The notes under the pieces were generated by a model. That model was not told the DNA's origin, did no database searches, and saw nothing but the letters and a program-made list of their open reading frames with translations. A stretch of 63,293 nucleotides of DNA, from NCBI GenBank assembly GCA_902497095.1, contig CABVDD010000007.1, positions 1-63,293 of the forward strand. Direction: 5' to 3'. Source of the stretch: an uncultured Faecalicoccus sp. (lineage in GTDB: Bacteria; Bacillota_I; Bacilli_A; Erysipelotrichales; Erysipelotrichaceae). A program made the position numbers and the translations under genes. Positions 1 through 9,087 of this stretch are shown piece after piece (position 1 is the first letter of the stretch; each line of letters begins with the position of its first letter).

Positions 1-24
1 GGCGTTTTTTTGATGGTTTGACAG

Positions 25-87
25 GAATATGAGAAAAACAAGGATCCGAAAAAAGCAAAAGAGCTGAAACGCTCAGATGATCTGTAA
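25..87 (+). other. possible 3' end of an upstream gene
   Basis: The frame ending at the TAA at 85-87 reads as a charged tail (EYEKNKDPKKAKELKRSDDL) of the kind that closes a membrane transporter. In the same frame the window edge reads GVFLMV and then TGA at 19-21, so the tail is separated from a hydrophobic stretch by a stop. Either this is the end of a gene with a nonsense change or frameshift, or it is not coding. The family cannot be identified from so short a piece. A small hairpin (AGATGAT/ATCATCT, 75-96) overlaps the end; it has no clear T-tract. Confidence 0.25.
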
Positions 88-116
88 AAATCATCTATTC
101 GTTACAGCCCCTTTCT

Positions 117-365
117 TTATCCAATCAGCAGTACATCGCGAATGCCTGGAACTTCATCCATCAACAATAATTTTATACCGGATGAAAAATCTTCTGCAGC
201 CATCATACAGCCAGCACAGGCACCGCGAAAAGCTACATAGACAATGGCGTTTTCATCAACGCCCATCAATTCGATATCACCACCATCGTGTTGAATATAT
301 GGGCGGATTTTATCAAGACATGCATTGATTTGATTCATGTCGGGCATTACAACTTCTTCTGACAT
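117..365 (-). CDS. NifU C-terminal-domain Fe-S scaffold protein
   Basis: This 82-residue protein is a stand-alone NifU C-terminal (Nfu) domain. Family knowledge: such domains carry a transient Fe-S cluster on a CxxC pair and pass it to apo-proteins in the cytosol. The pair is seen in GACAGCMMA (around residues 49-53), preceded by the typical YIQHDGGDIEL segment. The length fits the short Nfu class. The start has a good upstream ribosome site (AGGAAGTG). The gene lies 13 bp downstream of the DUF212 gene on the same strand and is probably co-transcribed with it. The nearby nifJ product, rich in 4Fe-4S clusters, is one plausible client. Confidence 0.9.
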   Translation of the reverse strand: MSEEVVMPDMNQINACLDKIRPYIQHDGGDIELMGVDENAIVYVAFRGACAGCMMAAEDFSSGIKLLLMDEVPGIRDVLLIG

Positions 366-378
366 TTTGTTTCACTTC

Positions 379-840
379 CTATCCTAAAAATAAAGGGATG
401 AATAAAAGAGGAAACACAAGACCTACGACAAAACCTCCAAGAACTTCAACAAATCGATGTCCTAGTACAGACTTGAGTTGTTCTTCATAAATTGGATTAT
501 CCAATTGCACTTCCATATTTTTTAGATCTCGAATCAACTGTTGGGTCAACTCAATATTCTTACCGGAATAGTAGCGTACATGGCAGGCATCATACATCAC
601 GATAAAGGCAAATACTGCTGTTACCGCAAAGATCGTGGAATCGAAGCCTTCCTGCATGCCGATGGCCATGGATAAACCGGTAACTGTACTGGAATGTGAG
701 CTTGGAAAACCGCCGCTGGCAACTACCCAATGTAAATCCCATTTCCCGGATTTTAGATAATAAAAGATTGTTTTTGCTGCTTGTGCAATTATATTGCATG
801 AAAGAGCAACAAACAACGGAAATAAAGCTTGTGGAAACAT
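379..840 (-). CDS. DUF212 / divergent PAP2-family membrane protein (YuiD-like)
   Basis: This 153-residue membrane protein has about four hydrophobic segments. It carries the family hallmarks GGFPSSHSS (residues 43-51) and, near the C-terminus, LGHRFVEVLGG. DUF212 is a divergent relative of PAP2 acid phosphatases; its substrate is unknown, and the SSHS and GHR motifs correspond to PAP2 catalytic blocks. The start is placed at 840, with AGGAG about 12 nt upstream. Its promoter is back-to-back with that of pgi, and it leads into the NifU-like gene. No function beyond a possible lipid-phosphatase relative should be inferred. Confidence 0.85.
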   Translation of the reverse strand: MFPQALFPLFVALSCNIIAQAAKTIFYYLKSGKWDLHWVVASGGFPSSHSSTVTGLSMAIGMQEGFDSTIFAVTAVFAFIVMYDACHVRYYSGKNIELTQQLIRDLKNMEVQLDNPIYEEQLKSVLGHRFVEVLGGFVVGLVFPLLFIPLFLG

Positions 841-868
841 ACTCTTTTTTCACTCCTAAACATTTTGT

Positions 869-902
869 ATTATATCACAGATTCTTTTTTTCGTGATATA
901 AT
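869..902. promoter_or_regulatory. back-to-back extended -10 promoters for DUF212 (left) and pgi (right)
   Basis: ATTATATCAC (869-878) and GTGATATAAT (893-902) form a perfect 10-bp inverted repeat. Each arm is an extended -10 (TGATATAAT), one facing each way. The -35 region of the pgi promoter would fall on the -10 of the other, so the two should compete for RNA polymerase. Neither side has a good -35 box. Confidence 0.6.
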
Positions 903-932
903 GTGCTCGTAGAATAACGGAGGTACAATAAC

Positions 933-2204
933 ATGATTCAGTTAGACTTACAACATGCTCATTTAAAAGAGGATGTAAAAGCGTATCAGGAGCAAGTCAA
1001 TCAGATCGATGAATCACTTCGCATGAAGACATGTAAAGGAAATGATTTTATCGGTTGGATGACATGGGCTAATGATTATGACAAAGAAGAATTTGCGCGT
1101 ATTAAAACATGTGCGAAAAAAATTCAAGACGAAAGTGATGTCTTTGTCGTTTGTGGTATTGGTGGATCTTACTTGGGAGCCCGTGCAGCCATTGAGATGA
1201 TCAACGGTTTATACGCACAGAAAAAACCAGAAATCATCTTTATGGGAAATACTTTCTCCAGCAGTTATATTGCACAAGTAATGGATTATATCAAAGATAA
1301 AGAAGTCAGTGTGAATGTTATTTCAAAATCAGGAACGACAACAGAAACTTCTATCGCATTCCGTATTTTAAAACAGTTTATGGAAGAAAAATATGGAGAA
1401 GATGCGAAAAATCGTATTTATGCCACAACGGATAAAGCGCGTGGAACCCTAAAAGCTTTAGCGGATAAAGAAGGCTATGAGACTTTTGTGATTCCAGATG
1501 ATATCGGTGGACGTTTCTCAGTTATTACACCAGTAGGATTATTGCCAATTGCAGTTGCGGGCATTGATATTGATGAGATCATGAAAGGTCTGCATGATGG
1601 TATGGGTGAATATGGAGATGCTGATTTAGAGAAAAACCCTGCTTATCGTTATGCTGTGGCACGTCGTATCCTACAAAACGAAGGTTATGATGTAGAATTG
1701 TTTGTCAATTATGAAATGCAGATGCAGATGATTGCCGAATGGTGGAAACAGCTTTTTGGTGAAAGCGAAGGAAAAGATGGAAAAGGTATTTTACCAGACA
1801 GCGTATGTAATTCAACAGATCTTCATTCTTTAGGACAATTTGTGCAGGATGGAAAGAAAGTATTGTTTGAAACAAACTTGTATGTAGAAAAACCAATGAT
1901 CGATCTTACATTCCCAAGTGATGAAGAAAATTTGGATAATATGAATTATTTGGCTGGAAAATCAATTGACTGGGTCAACAAGATGGCAGCCAAAGGTACT
2001 TTACAAGCTCATGAAGAAACAGGTGGGGTACCAAATATCATTATTACAATGCCAGATATGAGTGCTTATAGCTTTGGTAATATGTGCATGTTCTATTTTA
2101 AAGCGATTGCCATGACGACATTGATGAATGATTCTAACCCATTCAATCAGCCTGGTGTGGAAGTTTACAAGAAGAACATGTTCAAACTTTTAGGAAAAGA
2201 ATAG
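933..2204 (+). CDS. pgi: glucose-6-phosphate isomerase
   Basis: This cytosolic enzyme interconverts glucose-6-phosphate and fructose-6-phosphate in glycolysis. The 423-residue length matches the short Firmicute Pgi class (about 450). Sugar-isomerase motifs are visible: GIGGSYLGARA (about residue 76), SKSGTTTETS (about 131-140) binding the phosphate, GGRFSVITPVG (about 193) and the C-terminal NPFNQPGVEVYK with the catalytic Lys. The start has GGAGG 9 nt upstream. The gene is monocistronic, running from an extended -10 promoter to a strong terminator directly after the stop. Confidence 0.97.
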   Translation: MIQLDLQHAHLKEDVKAYQEQVNQIDESLRMKTCKGNDFIGWMTWANDYDKEEFARIKTCAKKIQDESDVFVVCGIGGSYLGARAAIEMINGLYAQKKPEIIFMGNTFSSSYIAQVMDYIKDKEVSVNVISKSGTTTETSIAFRILKQFMEEKYGEDAKNRIYATTDKARGTLKALADKEGYETFVIPDDIGGRFSVITPVGLLPIAVAGIDIDEIMKGLHDGMGEYGDADLEKNPAYRYAVARRILQNEGYDVELFVNYEMQMQMIAEWWKQLFGESEGKDGKGILPDSVCNSTDLHSLGQFVQDGKKVLFETNLYVEKPMIDLTFPSDEENLDNMNYLAGKSIDWVNKMAAKGTLQAHEETGGVPNIIITMPDMSAYSFGNMCMFYFKAIAMTTLMNDSNPFNQPGVEVYKKNMFKLLGKE

Positions 2205-2205
2205 G

Positions 2206-2230
2206 AAAAAGAGCCGTTTTGGCTCTTTTT
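2206..2230 (+). terminator. pgi terminator
   Basis: GAGCC/GGCTC stem with a TTTT-containing loop, flanked by A5 and T5, directly after the pgi stop. Confidence 0.85.
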
Positions 2231-2350
2231 CAGTTATCGGTATACAACTAAAAAACGTAAGCTTTTTTAGACTAACTCTTTAAAATCGAGATAAAAACTC
2301 GTATAATAGTTGAGGTATAGGATTACTGTAATAAGGAGGAAATTGAAATC

Positions 2351-5300
2351 ATGCCTAGAGCTAAACTATCGATGGATGGAAATACAGCTGCGGCTCATGT
2401 TGCGTATGCGTATACAGATGTTGCGGCTATTTACCCAATCACTCCATCTAGTCCAATGGCTGACCAAATCGATATCTGGTCTGCTGGTGGACGTAAAAAC
2501 ATCTTTGGAAACCAGGTAGTTGTTACAGAAATGCAGTCTGAAGCTGGTGCAGCTGGTGCTGTACACGGATCTTTAGCTGCTGGTGCTTTAACAAATACAT
2601 TCACAGCCTCTCAAGGTCTGTTATTGATGATTCCAAATATGTATAAAATTGCGGCTGAACAGCTGCCTTGTGTATTTGATGTTTCTGCTCGTACTGTTGC
2701 GACACAAGCATTGAACATCTTTGGAGATCACAGTGACGTTTATGCTTGCCGTCAGACAGGTTTTGCGATGCTTTGTGAAACAAACCCTCAGGAAGTTATG
2801 GATTTATCTCCAGTAGCACATTGCGCTGCTTTAGAAGGTAAAGTTCCTTTTATCAACTTCTTTGATGGATTTAGAACATCTCACGAAATTCAGAAGATCG
2901 AAACATGGGATTATGAAGACTTAAAAGACATCTGCCCTATGGAAGATGTAGAAGCTTTCCGTAATCATGCATTGAATCCAGAACATCCTGCTATGCGTGG
3001 TTCTCATGAAAATGGCGATATCTACTTCCAACATCGTGAAGCTATCAATACAGTTTACGATGATCTACCTGCTGTTGTTGAAAAATACATGGGTAAGATC
3101 AACGAAAAATTAGGAACAAACTATGATTTGTTCAACTACTATGGAGCACCAGATGCTGATCGTGTAATCATCGCAATGGGTTCTATCAACGATGTATGTG
3201 AAGAAGTAATCGACTACTTGATGGCTAAAGGTGAAAAAGTTGGTGTCATCAAAGTTCGTTTATATCGTCCATGGTCAAGCAAACACTTATTAAAAGTTTT
3301 ACCAGAAACAGTTAAGAAGATTGCGGTATTAGACCGTACAAAAGAACCAGGTTCTTTAGGTGAACCATTGTTCCTGGATGTTGCTACAACATTAAGAGAA
3401 GCTGGATTAAACGATATCAAATTAGTTGGTGGTCGTTATGGTTTAGGTTCTAAGGATACTCCACCTTCAAGTGTATTTGCTGTATACACAGAATTGATGA
3501 AGGACGAACCAAAAGAACGTTTCACTATCGGTATCGTAGATGACGTAACAAACTTGTCATTGCCAGAAGTAAAACCAGCTCCAATCACAAGTGCTCCAGG
3601 TACGATCGAATGTAAATTCTGGGGTCTTGGTGGAGATGGTACAGTTGGTGCCAACAAGAACTCTACAAAGATCATCGGTGACCACACAGACAAATACATT
3701 CAGGCTTATTTCCAGTATGACTCTAAGAAAACAGGTGGTATCACAATTTCTCACTTACGTTTTGGAGACAACCCAATCAAGAGTCCATACTACATCAATC
3801 AGGCTGACTTTGTAGCTTGTCATAACCCTTCTTATGTAACTAAGGGATATAAGATGGTACAGGATGTTAAACCTGGTGGTATCTATATGATCAACTGCCA
3901 GTGGTCTGATGAAGAATTAGACAAACATATGCCTGCAGATGCTAAGAAATATATTGCTGAAAACAACATTCAGGTATATACGATCAACGCTATTGACAAA
4001 GCTATTGAAATTGGTATGGGTAAACGTACAAATACGATCTTACAATCTGCTTTCTTTAAGTTAGCTGATATCATGCCAATTGATGAAGCTGTAACATTCA
4101 TGAAAGAAGCGGCTAAGAAATCTTATTCTAAAAAAGGTGATGCCGTTGTTGAAATGAACTACAAGGCAATTGATGCTGGTGTAGATGCATTACATAAAGT
4201 AGAAGTACCTGCTTCTTGGGCAAATCCAGAAGCTGATGCAGCTCCTGCAGAAAAAACTGGACGTCCGGCAACCGTTAAGATGGTTACAGAAATCATGGAA
4301 CCAGTTAACTTGATGGATGGAGACAGCTTACCAGTATCAGCTTTCAATGCACATACAGATGGTCAATGGGAAACAGGTGCCAGTGCTTATGAAAAACGTG
4401 GTACAGCCGTTATGGTTCCTGAATGGGATGCTAATAAATGTATCCAATGTAACCAATGTGCATTCGTATGTAGCCATGCGACAATTCGTCCATTCTTATT
4501 GAATGAAGAAGAAGTAAAAGCAGCTCCTGCTGAAATCAAATTGGCAGATACTAAACCAAAAGCCAGCGATTTGAAATTTACTATGAGTGTTACACCTCTT
4601 GACTGTATGGGATGTGGTGAATGTATTACTGTATGTCCAACAGGTGCAATTCAAATGGTACCTCAGGAATCTCAATTACATATGCAGCCAGTATTTGATT
4701 ACTTGGTAGCTAATGTATCTAAGAAAGATATTGGATTGAAAGATGAAACCGTTAAAGGTTCTCAGTTCAATCAGCCATTATTAGAGTTCTCTGGTTCTTG
4801 TGGTGGATGTGCTGAAACATCATATGCACGTTTGGTTACACAATTGTTTGGTGAACAAATGTACATTTCTAACGCTACTGGATGTTCTTCTATCTGGGGT
4901 GGTCCAGCTGCAACATGTCCATATACAGTAAACAAAGAATCTAAACAAGGTCCAGCTTGGTCTAACTCTTTGTTCGAAGACAATGCTGAACACGGATATG
5001 GTATGGCTTTAGGTTATAAAACACTTCGTGAACATACTATCGCTAAAGTAGCTAAAGTAGTAGAAGAAGCTGGAAATGCTGATTTACAAGCTGCTTTCGA
5101 TAAATTTGTTGAAACTAAAGAAGATACAAAAGCTAATGTTGAACCAACTAAAGCTTTGATTGCTGCATTGGAAGCTTTAGGAACAGATGCAGCTAAAGAA
5201 GTATTAGCTGACAAACAGTATTTCGGTAAGAAATCTGTATGGATCTTCGGTGGTGACGGATGGGCTTATGACATCGGATTCGGTGGATTAGACCATGTAT

Positions 5301-5887
5301 TGGCATCTGGAGAAAATGTAAACGTATTTGTATTCGATACAGAAATGTATTCAAATACAGGTGGACAGGCTTCTAAGGCAAGTAACATTGGTGAAGTATG
5401 TCAGTTTGCTGCTGCCGGTAAAGAAATGAAGAAGAAATCTTTGGCAGAAATCGCAATGACTTACGGATACGTATATGTTGCTCAGATTGCTTTAGGTGCA
5501 AACCCTGCTCAGGCTGTTAAGTGTATCGCAGAAGCTGAAGCTTATGATGGACCATCTTTGATTATCGGTTATGCTCCATGTGAATTACATGGTATTGCCA
5601 AAGGTGGAATGAACCATTGTCAAGATGAAATGAAGAAAGCTGTTAAGGCCGGATATTGGAACTTGTTCAGCTTTGATCCAGCTAAGAAAGCTGCTGGTAA
5701 GAACCCATTCACATTAACTTCTAAAGAAGGTGACGGAACTTATCAAGAATTCTTGAACAACGAAGCTCGTTACACTCGTTTGGTTAAACCATTCCCAGAA
5801 AGAGCTAAAGAATTGTTTGCGAAATCTGAGGAAGAAGCTAACGCTCGTTACGAACACTTAAAGAAATTGGTTGAATTATATAGCTAA
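2351..5887 (+). CDS. nifJ: pyruvate:ferredoxin (flavodoxin) oxidoreductase
   Basis: This homodimeric enzyme oxidises pyruvate with CoA to acetyl-CoA, CO2 and reduced ferredoxin, the central step of anaerobic pyruvate fermentation. The 1178-residue single chain has the usual order: pyrimidine-binding domain (residues 1-250, YPITPSSPMAD), domains II and III, a two-cluster ferredoxin domain (CIQCNQCAFVC about 696; CMGCGECITVC about 751), and a TPP domain with the extra cluster ligands (SCGGCAETSYAR about 817) and GGDGWAYDIGFGG (about 968). TAAGGAGGA precedes the ATG, and a TATAAT lies at 2302-2307. Codon use is strongly biased, as in a highly expressed gene. It is monocistronic with its own terminator. 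Confidence 0.98.
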   Translation: MPRAKLSMDGNTAAAHVAYAYTDVAAIYPITPSSPMADQIDIWSAGGRKNIFGNQVVVTEMQSEAGAAGAVHGSLAAGALTNTFTASQGLLLMIPNMYKIAAEQLPCVFDVSARTVATQALNIFGDHSDVYACRQTGFAMLCETNPQEVMDLSPVAHCAALEGKVPFINFFDGFRTSHEIQKIETWDYEDLKDICPMEDVEAFRNHALNPEHPAMRGSHENGDIYFQHREAINTVYDDLPAVVEKYMGKINEKLGTNYDLFNYYGAPDADRVIIAMGSINDVCEEVIDYLMAKGEKVGVIKVRLYRPWSSKHLLKVLPETVKKIAVLDRTKEPGSLGEPLFLDVATTLREAGLNDIKLVGGRYGLGSKDTPPSSVFAVYTELMKDEPKERFTIGIVDDVTNLSLPEVKPAPITSAPGTIECKFWGLGGDGTVGANKNSTKIIGDHTDKYIQAYFQYDSKKTGGITISHLRFGDNPIKSPYYINQADFVACHNPSYVTKGYKMVQDVKPGGIYMINCQWSDEELDKHMPADAKKYIAENNIQVYTINAIDKAIEIGMGKRTNTILQSAFFKLADIMPIDEAVTFMKEAAKKSYSKKGDAVVEMNYKAIDAGVDALHKVEVPASWANPEADAAPAEKTGRPATVKMVTEIMEPVNLMDGDSLPVSAFNAHTDGQWETGASAYEKRGTAVMVPEWDANKCIQCNQCAFVCSHATIRPFLLNEEEVKAAPAEIKLADTKPKASDLKFTMSVTPLDCMGCGECITVCPTGAIQMVPQESQLHMQPVFDYLVANVSKKDIGLKDETVKGSQFNQPLLEFSGSCGGCAETSYARLVTQLFGEQMYISNATGCSSIWGGPAATCPYTVNKESKQGPAWSNSLFEDNAEHGYGMALGYKTLREHTIAKVAKVVEEAGNADLQAAFDKFVETKEDTKANVEPTKALIAALEALGTDAAKEVLADKQYFGKKSVWIFGGDGWAYDIGFGGLDHVLASGENVNVFVFDTEMYSNTGGQASKASNIGEVCQFAAAGKEMKKKSLAEIAMTYGYVYVAQIALGANPAQAVKCIAEAEAYDGPSLIIGYAPCELHGIAKGGMNHCQDEMKKAVKAGYWNLFSFDPAKKAAGKNPFTLTSKEGDGTYQEFLNNEARYTRLVKPFPERAKELFAKSEEEANARYEHLKKLVELYS

Positions 5888-5898
5888 TTTTGATAAGG

Positions 5899-5927
5899 AA
5901 AGGTCGGAATGATCCGACCTTTTTTTG
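5899..5927 (+). terminator. nifJ terminator
   Basis: Perfect 10-bp stem AAAGGTCGGA/TCCGACCTTT, ATGA loop, T-tract. Confidence 0.95.
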
Positions 5928-5959
5928 TGCTATAATACCCAAAAAGGAGTAATTGTTCT

Positions 5960-6127
5960 ATGGAAGAAAATCAAACTATTGTCAAAAAGACAGTAAAAAG
6001 TGGTATAACTTTTGGGACTTGTTTAGCTATGGTCATCAGTTATACAACATGGCATTCTGTATTTTGGGCCATCATTCATGGCTTATTGAGCTGGATTTAT
6101 GTGATTTACTTTGTACTTCGCTATTGA
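5960..6127 (+). CDS. 55-residue small membrane protein
   Basis: An open frame of 55 codons begins MEENQTIVKKTVKSG and ends FVLRY, with a TGA stop. It has an AAAAGGAG ribosome site 10 nt upstream and its own extended -10 (TGCTATAAT, about 5929-5937). A cationic N-terminus is followed by one or two hydrophobic segments rich in Trp and Tyr (SYTTWHSVFWAII, WIYVIYFVL). I know no function for it. Promoter, ribosome site and well-formed composition support a real gene. It stands alone between the nifJ terminator and the HAD gene, whose own promoter -35 overlaps this stop codon. Confidence 0.75.
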   Translation: MEENQTIVKKTVKSGITFGTCLAMVISYTTWHSVFWAIIHGLLSWIYVIYFVLRY

Positions 6128-6152
6128 GAAACAGAGTTAACTTTTATATAAT
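6124..6152 (+). promoter_or_regulatory. promoter of the HAD gene, placing the transcript start at the ATG
   Basis: TTGAGA (6124-6129), 17 bp spacer, TATAAT (6147-6152). The start codon follows after exactly 6 nt (6159), where transcription should begin, and no ribosome site is present. The mRNA is predicted to be leaderless. Confidence 0.65.
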
Positions 6153-6158
6153 CAAACC

Positions 6159-6857
6159 ATGAAATTTTTATTTGATTGTGATGATACATTATATGATTTA
6201 TCCTGGCCTTTTCAAATATGTGTAAAAGAATTTCATCTGGATATACCGGAAGATAAAATGAATACTTTTTATGCCCGCTATCGCTTTTATGGAGATGAAA
6301 TTTTTTATAAGATACAAGCTGGAGAAATAAGCGTTGATCAATCTGGTGCTTATCGTATTTATCAAGCATGTAAAGAATACCAGATTCCTTTTTCAAAACC
6401 ACAAGCGATCAAATTTCAAAATCGATATAAATACTATCAGACTAAGATATCCATGAGTTCATATTACCATGAATATTTTTCAACAACGAAAAGTGAGTTA
6501 GGTATTTTGACAAATGGAGATGATCTACACCAAAGGAAAAAGTTAAAGACATTAGATGTATTTCAATATATTCCTAAAGACCATATTTTTACCAGTGGAC
6601 TGTTATCTGTCGCAAAGCCGGATGTTAGAGCCTTTCAATCGGTGATGATGGCATTACATGATCAGCCGGAAAACTGGTACTATGTTGGAGATAATTACAT
6701 CAACGATATGCAAGGAGCTAAAAAGGCGGGAATGCATACGATTCACTTCAATCGCCATCATCAACAAGAAGGCCCTTGCAGTGATCATGTGGTATATAGT
6801 GAAGAAGAATTGATACAATTGTTAGAAAAATTAGAAGGTTGTGAAAAACATGGATAG
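6159..6857 (+). CDS. HAD-superfamily hydrolase (pyrimidine 5'-nucleotidase-like)
   Basis: This 232-residue haloacid-dehalogenase phosphatase has motif I FDCDDTLYDL at residues 5-14, with Asp6 as expected nucleophile. Motif II is TNGDDL (about 117), the Lys lies in SVAKPD, and motif III/IV is VGDNYINDMQGAKKAG (about 177). The cap inserted after motif I resembles the YjjG/SDT1 nucleotidase group; the exact substrate is unknown. Because motif I begins at residue 5, the start codon is well fixed. There is no ribosome site, and a strong promoter sits 6 nt before the ATG. Its 3' end overlaps proB by a few bases. Confidence 0.88.
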   Translation: MKFLFDCDDTLYDLSWPFQICVKEFHLDIPEDKMNTFYARYRFYGDEIFYKIQAGEISVDQSGAYRIYQACKEYQIPFSKPQAIKFQNRYKYYQTKISMSSYYHEYFSTTKSELGILTNGDDLHQRKKLKTLDVFQYIPKDHIFTSGLLSVAKPDVRAFQSVMMALHDQPENWYYVGDNYINDMQGAKKAGMHTIHFNRHHQQEGPCSDHVVYSEEELIQLLEKLEGCEKHG

Positions 6858-7665
6858 ATCCAGTTTGAAAAATAAAAAACGAATCGTGATCAAAGTCGGT
6901 TCCAGCAGTATTACGCATGAAAATGGGGACTTGTACTTGTCCAGGATTGAAAAGTTGGTGCGCACCCTTTGTGATTTAAGAGCGCAAGGTAAAGATGTTG
7001 TTTTGGTATCTTCTGGGGCCATTGCCTGTGGACGAAGAGCCTTGCATATAGGAAGAAGACCAGAATCGACGGCCGAAAAACAAGCTTTTGCGGCTGTTGG
7101 ACAAGCTCGTTTGATGATGGTTTATCAAAGATTATTCAGTGAATATAACCAAGTGGCTTCTCAAATTTTATTGACTAAAAACATCATGAGAGAGAAACAT
7201 GCTCGAGAAAATGCGCGTAATACGTTTTTAGAATTATTTGCCCTACAAAGTATTCCCATCGTTAATGAAAATGATACAATTTCAACACATGAATTATTAG
7301 AAGTTGAAAGCTTTGGAGATAATGATCAGCTAGCCGCAACAGTGGGCAGTCTGATCAAAGCCGATCTTGTGATTTTATTAAGTGACATTGAAGGTTTATA
7401 TACAAAAAACCCTAAAAACAATCCAGATGCTCAATTCATTTCCCATGTTTCTAAAATCGATGATACCTTACTTCAAATGGGAACCGGGGAATCTAACTCT
7501 AATGTTGGTACCGGTGGTATGAGTGCCAAACTGGTGGCTGCACAAATCGCCATGGATGCTGGAGCGGATTTGGTAATTGCCAAGTTTGAAGAAGGAGTCG
7601 TGACGCAAATCTTACAGGGACATCAAGTAGGTACATATTTTTGTACTGATAAGGAGAACTTATGA
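6850..7665 (+). CDS. proB: glutamate 5-kinase
   Basis: First enzyme of proline synthesis: phosphorylates glutamate with ATP to glutamyl-5-phosphate. The 271-residue product is an amino-acid-kinase domain: KVGSSSI (Lys near the N-terminus), LVSSGAIACGR, NENDTIS (about residue 140), GDNDQLAATV, LLSDIEGLY and GTGGMSAKL. It lacks the C-terminal PUA domain of the Escherichia coli enzyme, as in several other Firmicutes. I chose ATG 6850 rather than the in-frame GTG at 6841 because AGAAGG is well spaced only for the ATG. Its stop overlaps the proA start (ATGA), so the pair is translationally coupled. Confidence 0.96.
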   Translation: MDRSSLKNKKRIVIKVGSSSITHENGDLYLSRIEKLVRTLCDLRAQGKDVVLVSSGAIACGRRALHIGRRPESTAEKQAFAAVGQARLMMVYQRLFSEYNQVASQILLTKNIMREKHARENARNTFLELFALQSIPIVNENDTISTHELLEVESFGDNDQLAATVGSLIKADLVILLSDIEGLYTKNPKNNPDAQFISHVSKIDDTLLQMGTGESNSNVGTGGMSAKLVAAQIAMDAGADLVIAKFEEGVVTQILQGHQVGTYFCTDKENL

Positions 7666-8915
7666 ATCTACAACAAATTGGAGAACAAGCAAAAAAAGTC
7701 AGCTATCAATTAGCTTTGCTGTCAAAGGATCAAAAAAATCAAGCTTTACGATCTGTGAGTCAAACAATTATCGAACAGACGCAGGAAATTTTAGATGCCA
7801 ATGAAATGGATATGGATCATGGAAGGCAAAAAGGATTGAGTGAAGGCTTATTAGATCGTTTAAGCTTGAATGAACAACGTATTCAAGATATGGCCAATGC
7901 GGTATTGGATATTGTGCGATTGGAAGATCCTATTGGTGAAGTGATCGATGCCTTTGATTTGGAAAATGGTTTACATATTGAAAAAAAACGAGTTCCAATT
8001 GGCGTTGTTGGGATAATTTATGAAGCAAGACCCAATGTAACTTTGGATGCTTTTTCAATCTGCTTCAAAACTGGAAATGCGGTAATTTTAAAAGGTGGCA
8101 GTGATGCGATCCATTCCAATATGGCTATTACGAAAGCCATTCAAAAAGGCTTACAGAAATCCGGTATTTCTAAAGAGGCAATTCAGTTGATCGAATCTAC
8201 ATCACATGAAGATACCAAGCGTTTTATGCAGATGACAGAGTATGTGGACGTTATCATTCCAAGAGGTTCCAAACGTTTGATTCAAAGTGTTATGCAGAAT
8301 GCCAAGGTGCCTGTCATTGAAACGGGTGCTGGCAATTGTCATATTTATATTGATGATACTGCAGATTTTAAAAAAGCAGTAGATATCGTATTTAATGCTA
8401 AGACACAACGTATAGGAGTCTGTAATGCTGCAGAATCCTTATTGGTACATAAAGACATTGCACAAGAAGTATTACCTTTGATACAAGATAAATTGAATGA
8501 AAAAAATGTTTTATTAAAATGTGATGCCATCAGTTATGATATTTTAAAACCGTATCCTGGTCGTATTGAACAAGCAACTAATGAAGATTGGGCAACGGAA
8601 TATTTAGATTATATTTTATCTGTAAAAGTCGTAGACGATATGGATCAGGCAATTCAACACATTAATACATATTCCACAAAACATTCGGAAAGTATCATCA
8701 CTGAATCAAAGGAGAATGCTTTAAAGTTTTTAAATGAGGTGGATTCTGCCTGTGTGTATTGGAATGCTTCGACCCGTTTTACAGATGGTGGCATTTTTGG
8801 TTTTGGTGCAGAAATTGGTATTTCTACCGGCAAGATTCATGCACGTGGACCTATGGGATTAAAAGAGATGACATCTTATAAGTATCAGATTCAAGGACAT
8901 GGACAAGTTCGTTAA
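7662..8915 (+). CDS. proA: glutamate-5-semialdehyde dehydrogenase (gamma-glutamyl phosphate reductase)
   Basis: Second enzyme of proline synthesis: reduces glutamyl-5-phosphate with NADPH to glutamate-5-semialdehyde. The 417-residue length is normal. Aldehyde-dehydrogenase-fold motifs are present: GVVGIIYEARPNVTLDA (about 109), ILKGGSDAIHSN, and the catalytic Cys in IGVCNAAESLLVH (about 250). TDGGIFGFGAEIGIST and GPMGLKEMTSYKY lie near the C-terminus. AAGGAG precedes the ATG. It overlaps proB by 4 nt and is followed by a terminator. proC is not in this window. Confidence 0.97.
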   Translation: MNLQQIGEQAKKVSYQLALLSKDQKNQALRSVSQTIIEQTQEILDANEMDMDHGRQKGLSEGLLDRLSLNEQRIQDMANAVLDIVRLEDPIGEVIDAFDLENGLHIEKKRVPIGVVGIIYEARPNVTLDAFSICFKTGNAVILKGGSDAIHSNMAITKAIQKGLQKSGISKEAIQLIESTSHEDTKRFMQMTEYVDVIIPRGSKRLIQSVMQNAKVPVIETGAGNCHIYIDDTADFKKAVDIVFNAKTQRIGVCNAAESLLVHKDIAQEVLPLIQDKLNEKNVLLKCDAISYDILKPYPGRIEQATNEDWATEYLDYILSVKVVDDMDQAIQHINTYSTKHSESIITESKENALKFLNEVDSACVYWNASTRFTDGGIFGFGAEIGISTGKIHARGPMGLKEMTSYKYQIQGHGQVR

Positions 8916-8932
8916 AAAGTAAAATGAATTAA

Positions 8933-8979
8933 GCGATGACAAACAAGGAAGAATTCCTTTGATTTGTTATCGTTTTTTT
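8933..8979 (+). terminator. proBA terminator
   Basis: Long imperfect stem (GCGATgACAAA... paired with ...TTTGTTATCG, inner AAGGA/TCCTT) followed by T7. Confidence 0.75.
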
Positions 8980-9087
8980 ATCTGGTTTGAAAGAATAATT
9001 TAGATAGCTAAAGAATTTATATAGATAAATACATGAGGCGATGTTATACTGAAGATAATAAGAATATGTAGCAAATACGGTGATACT

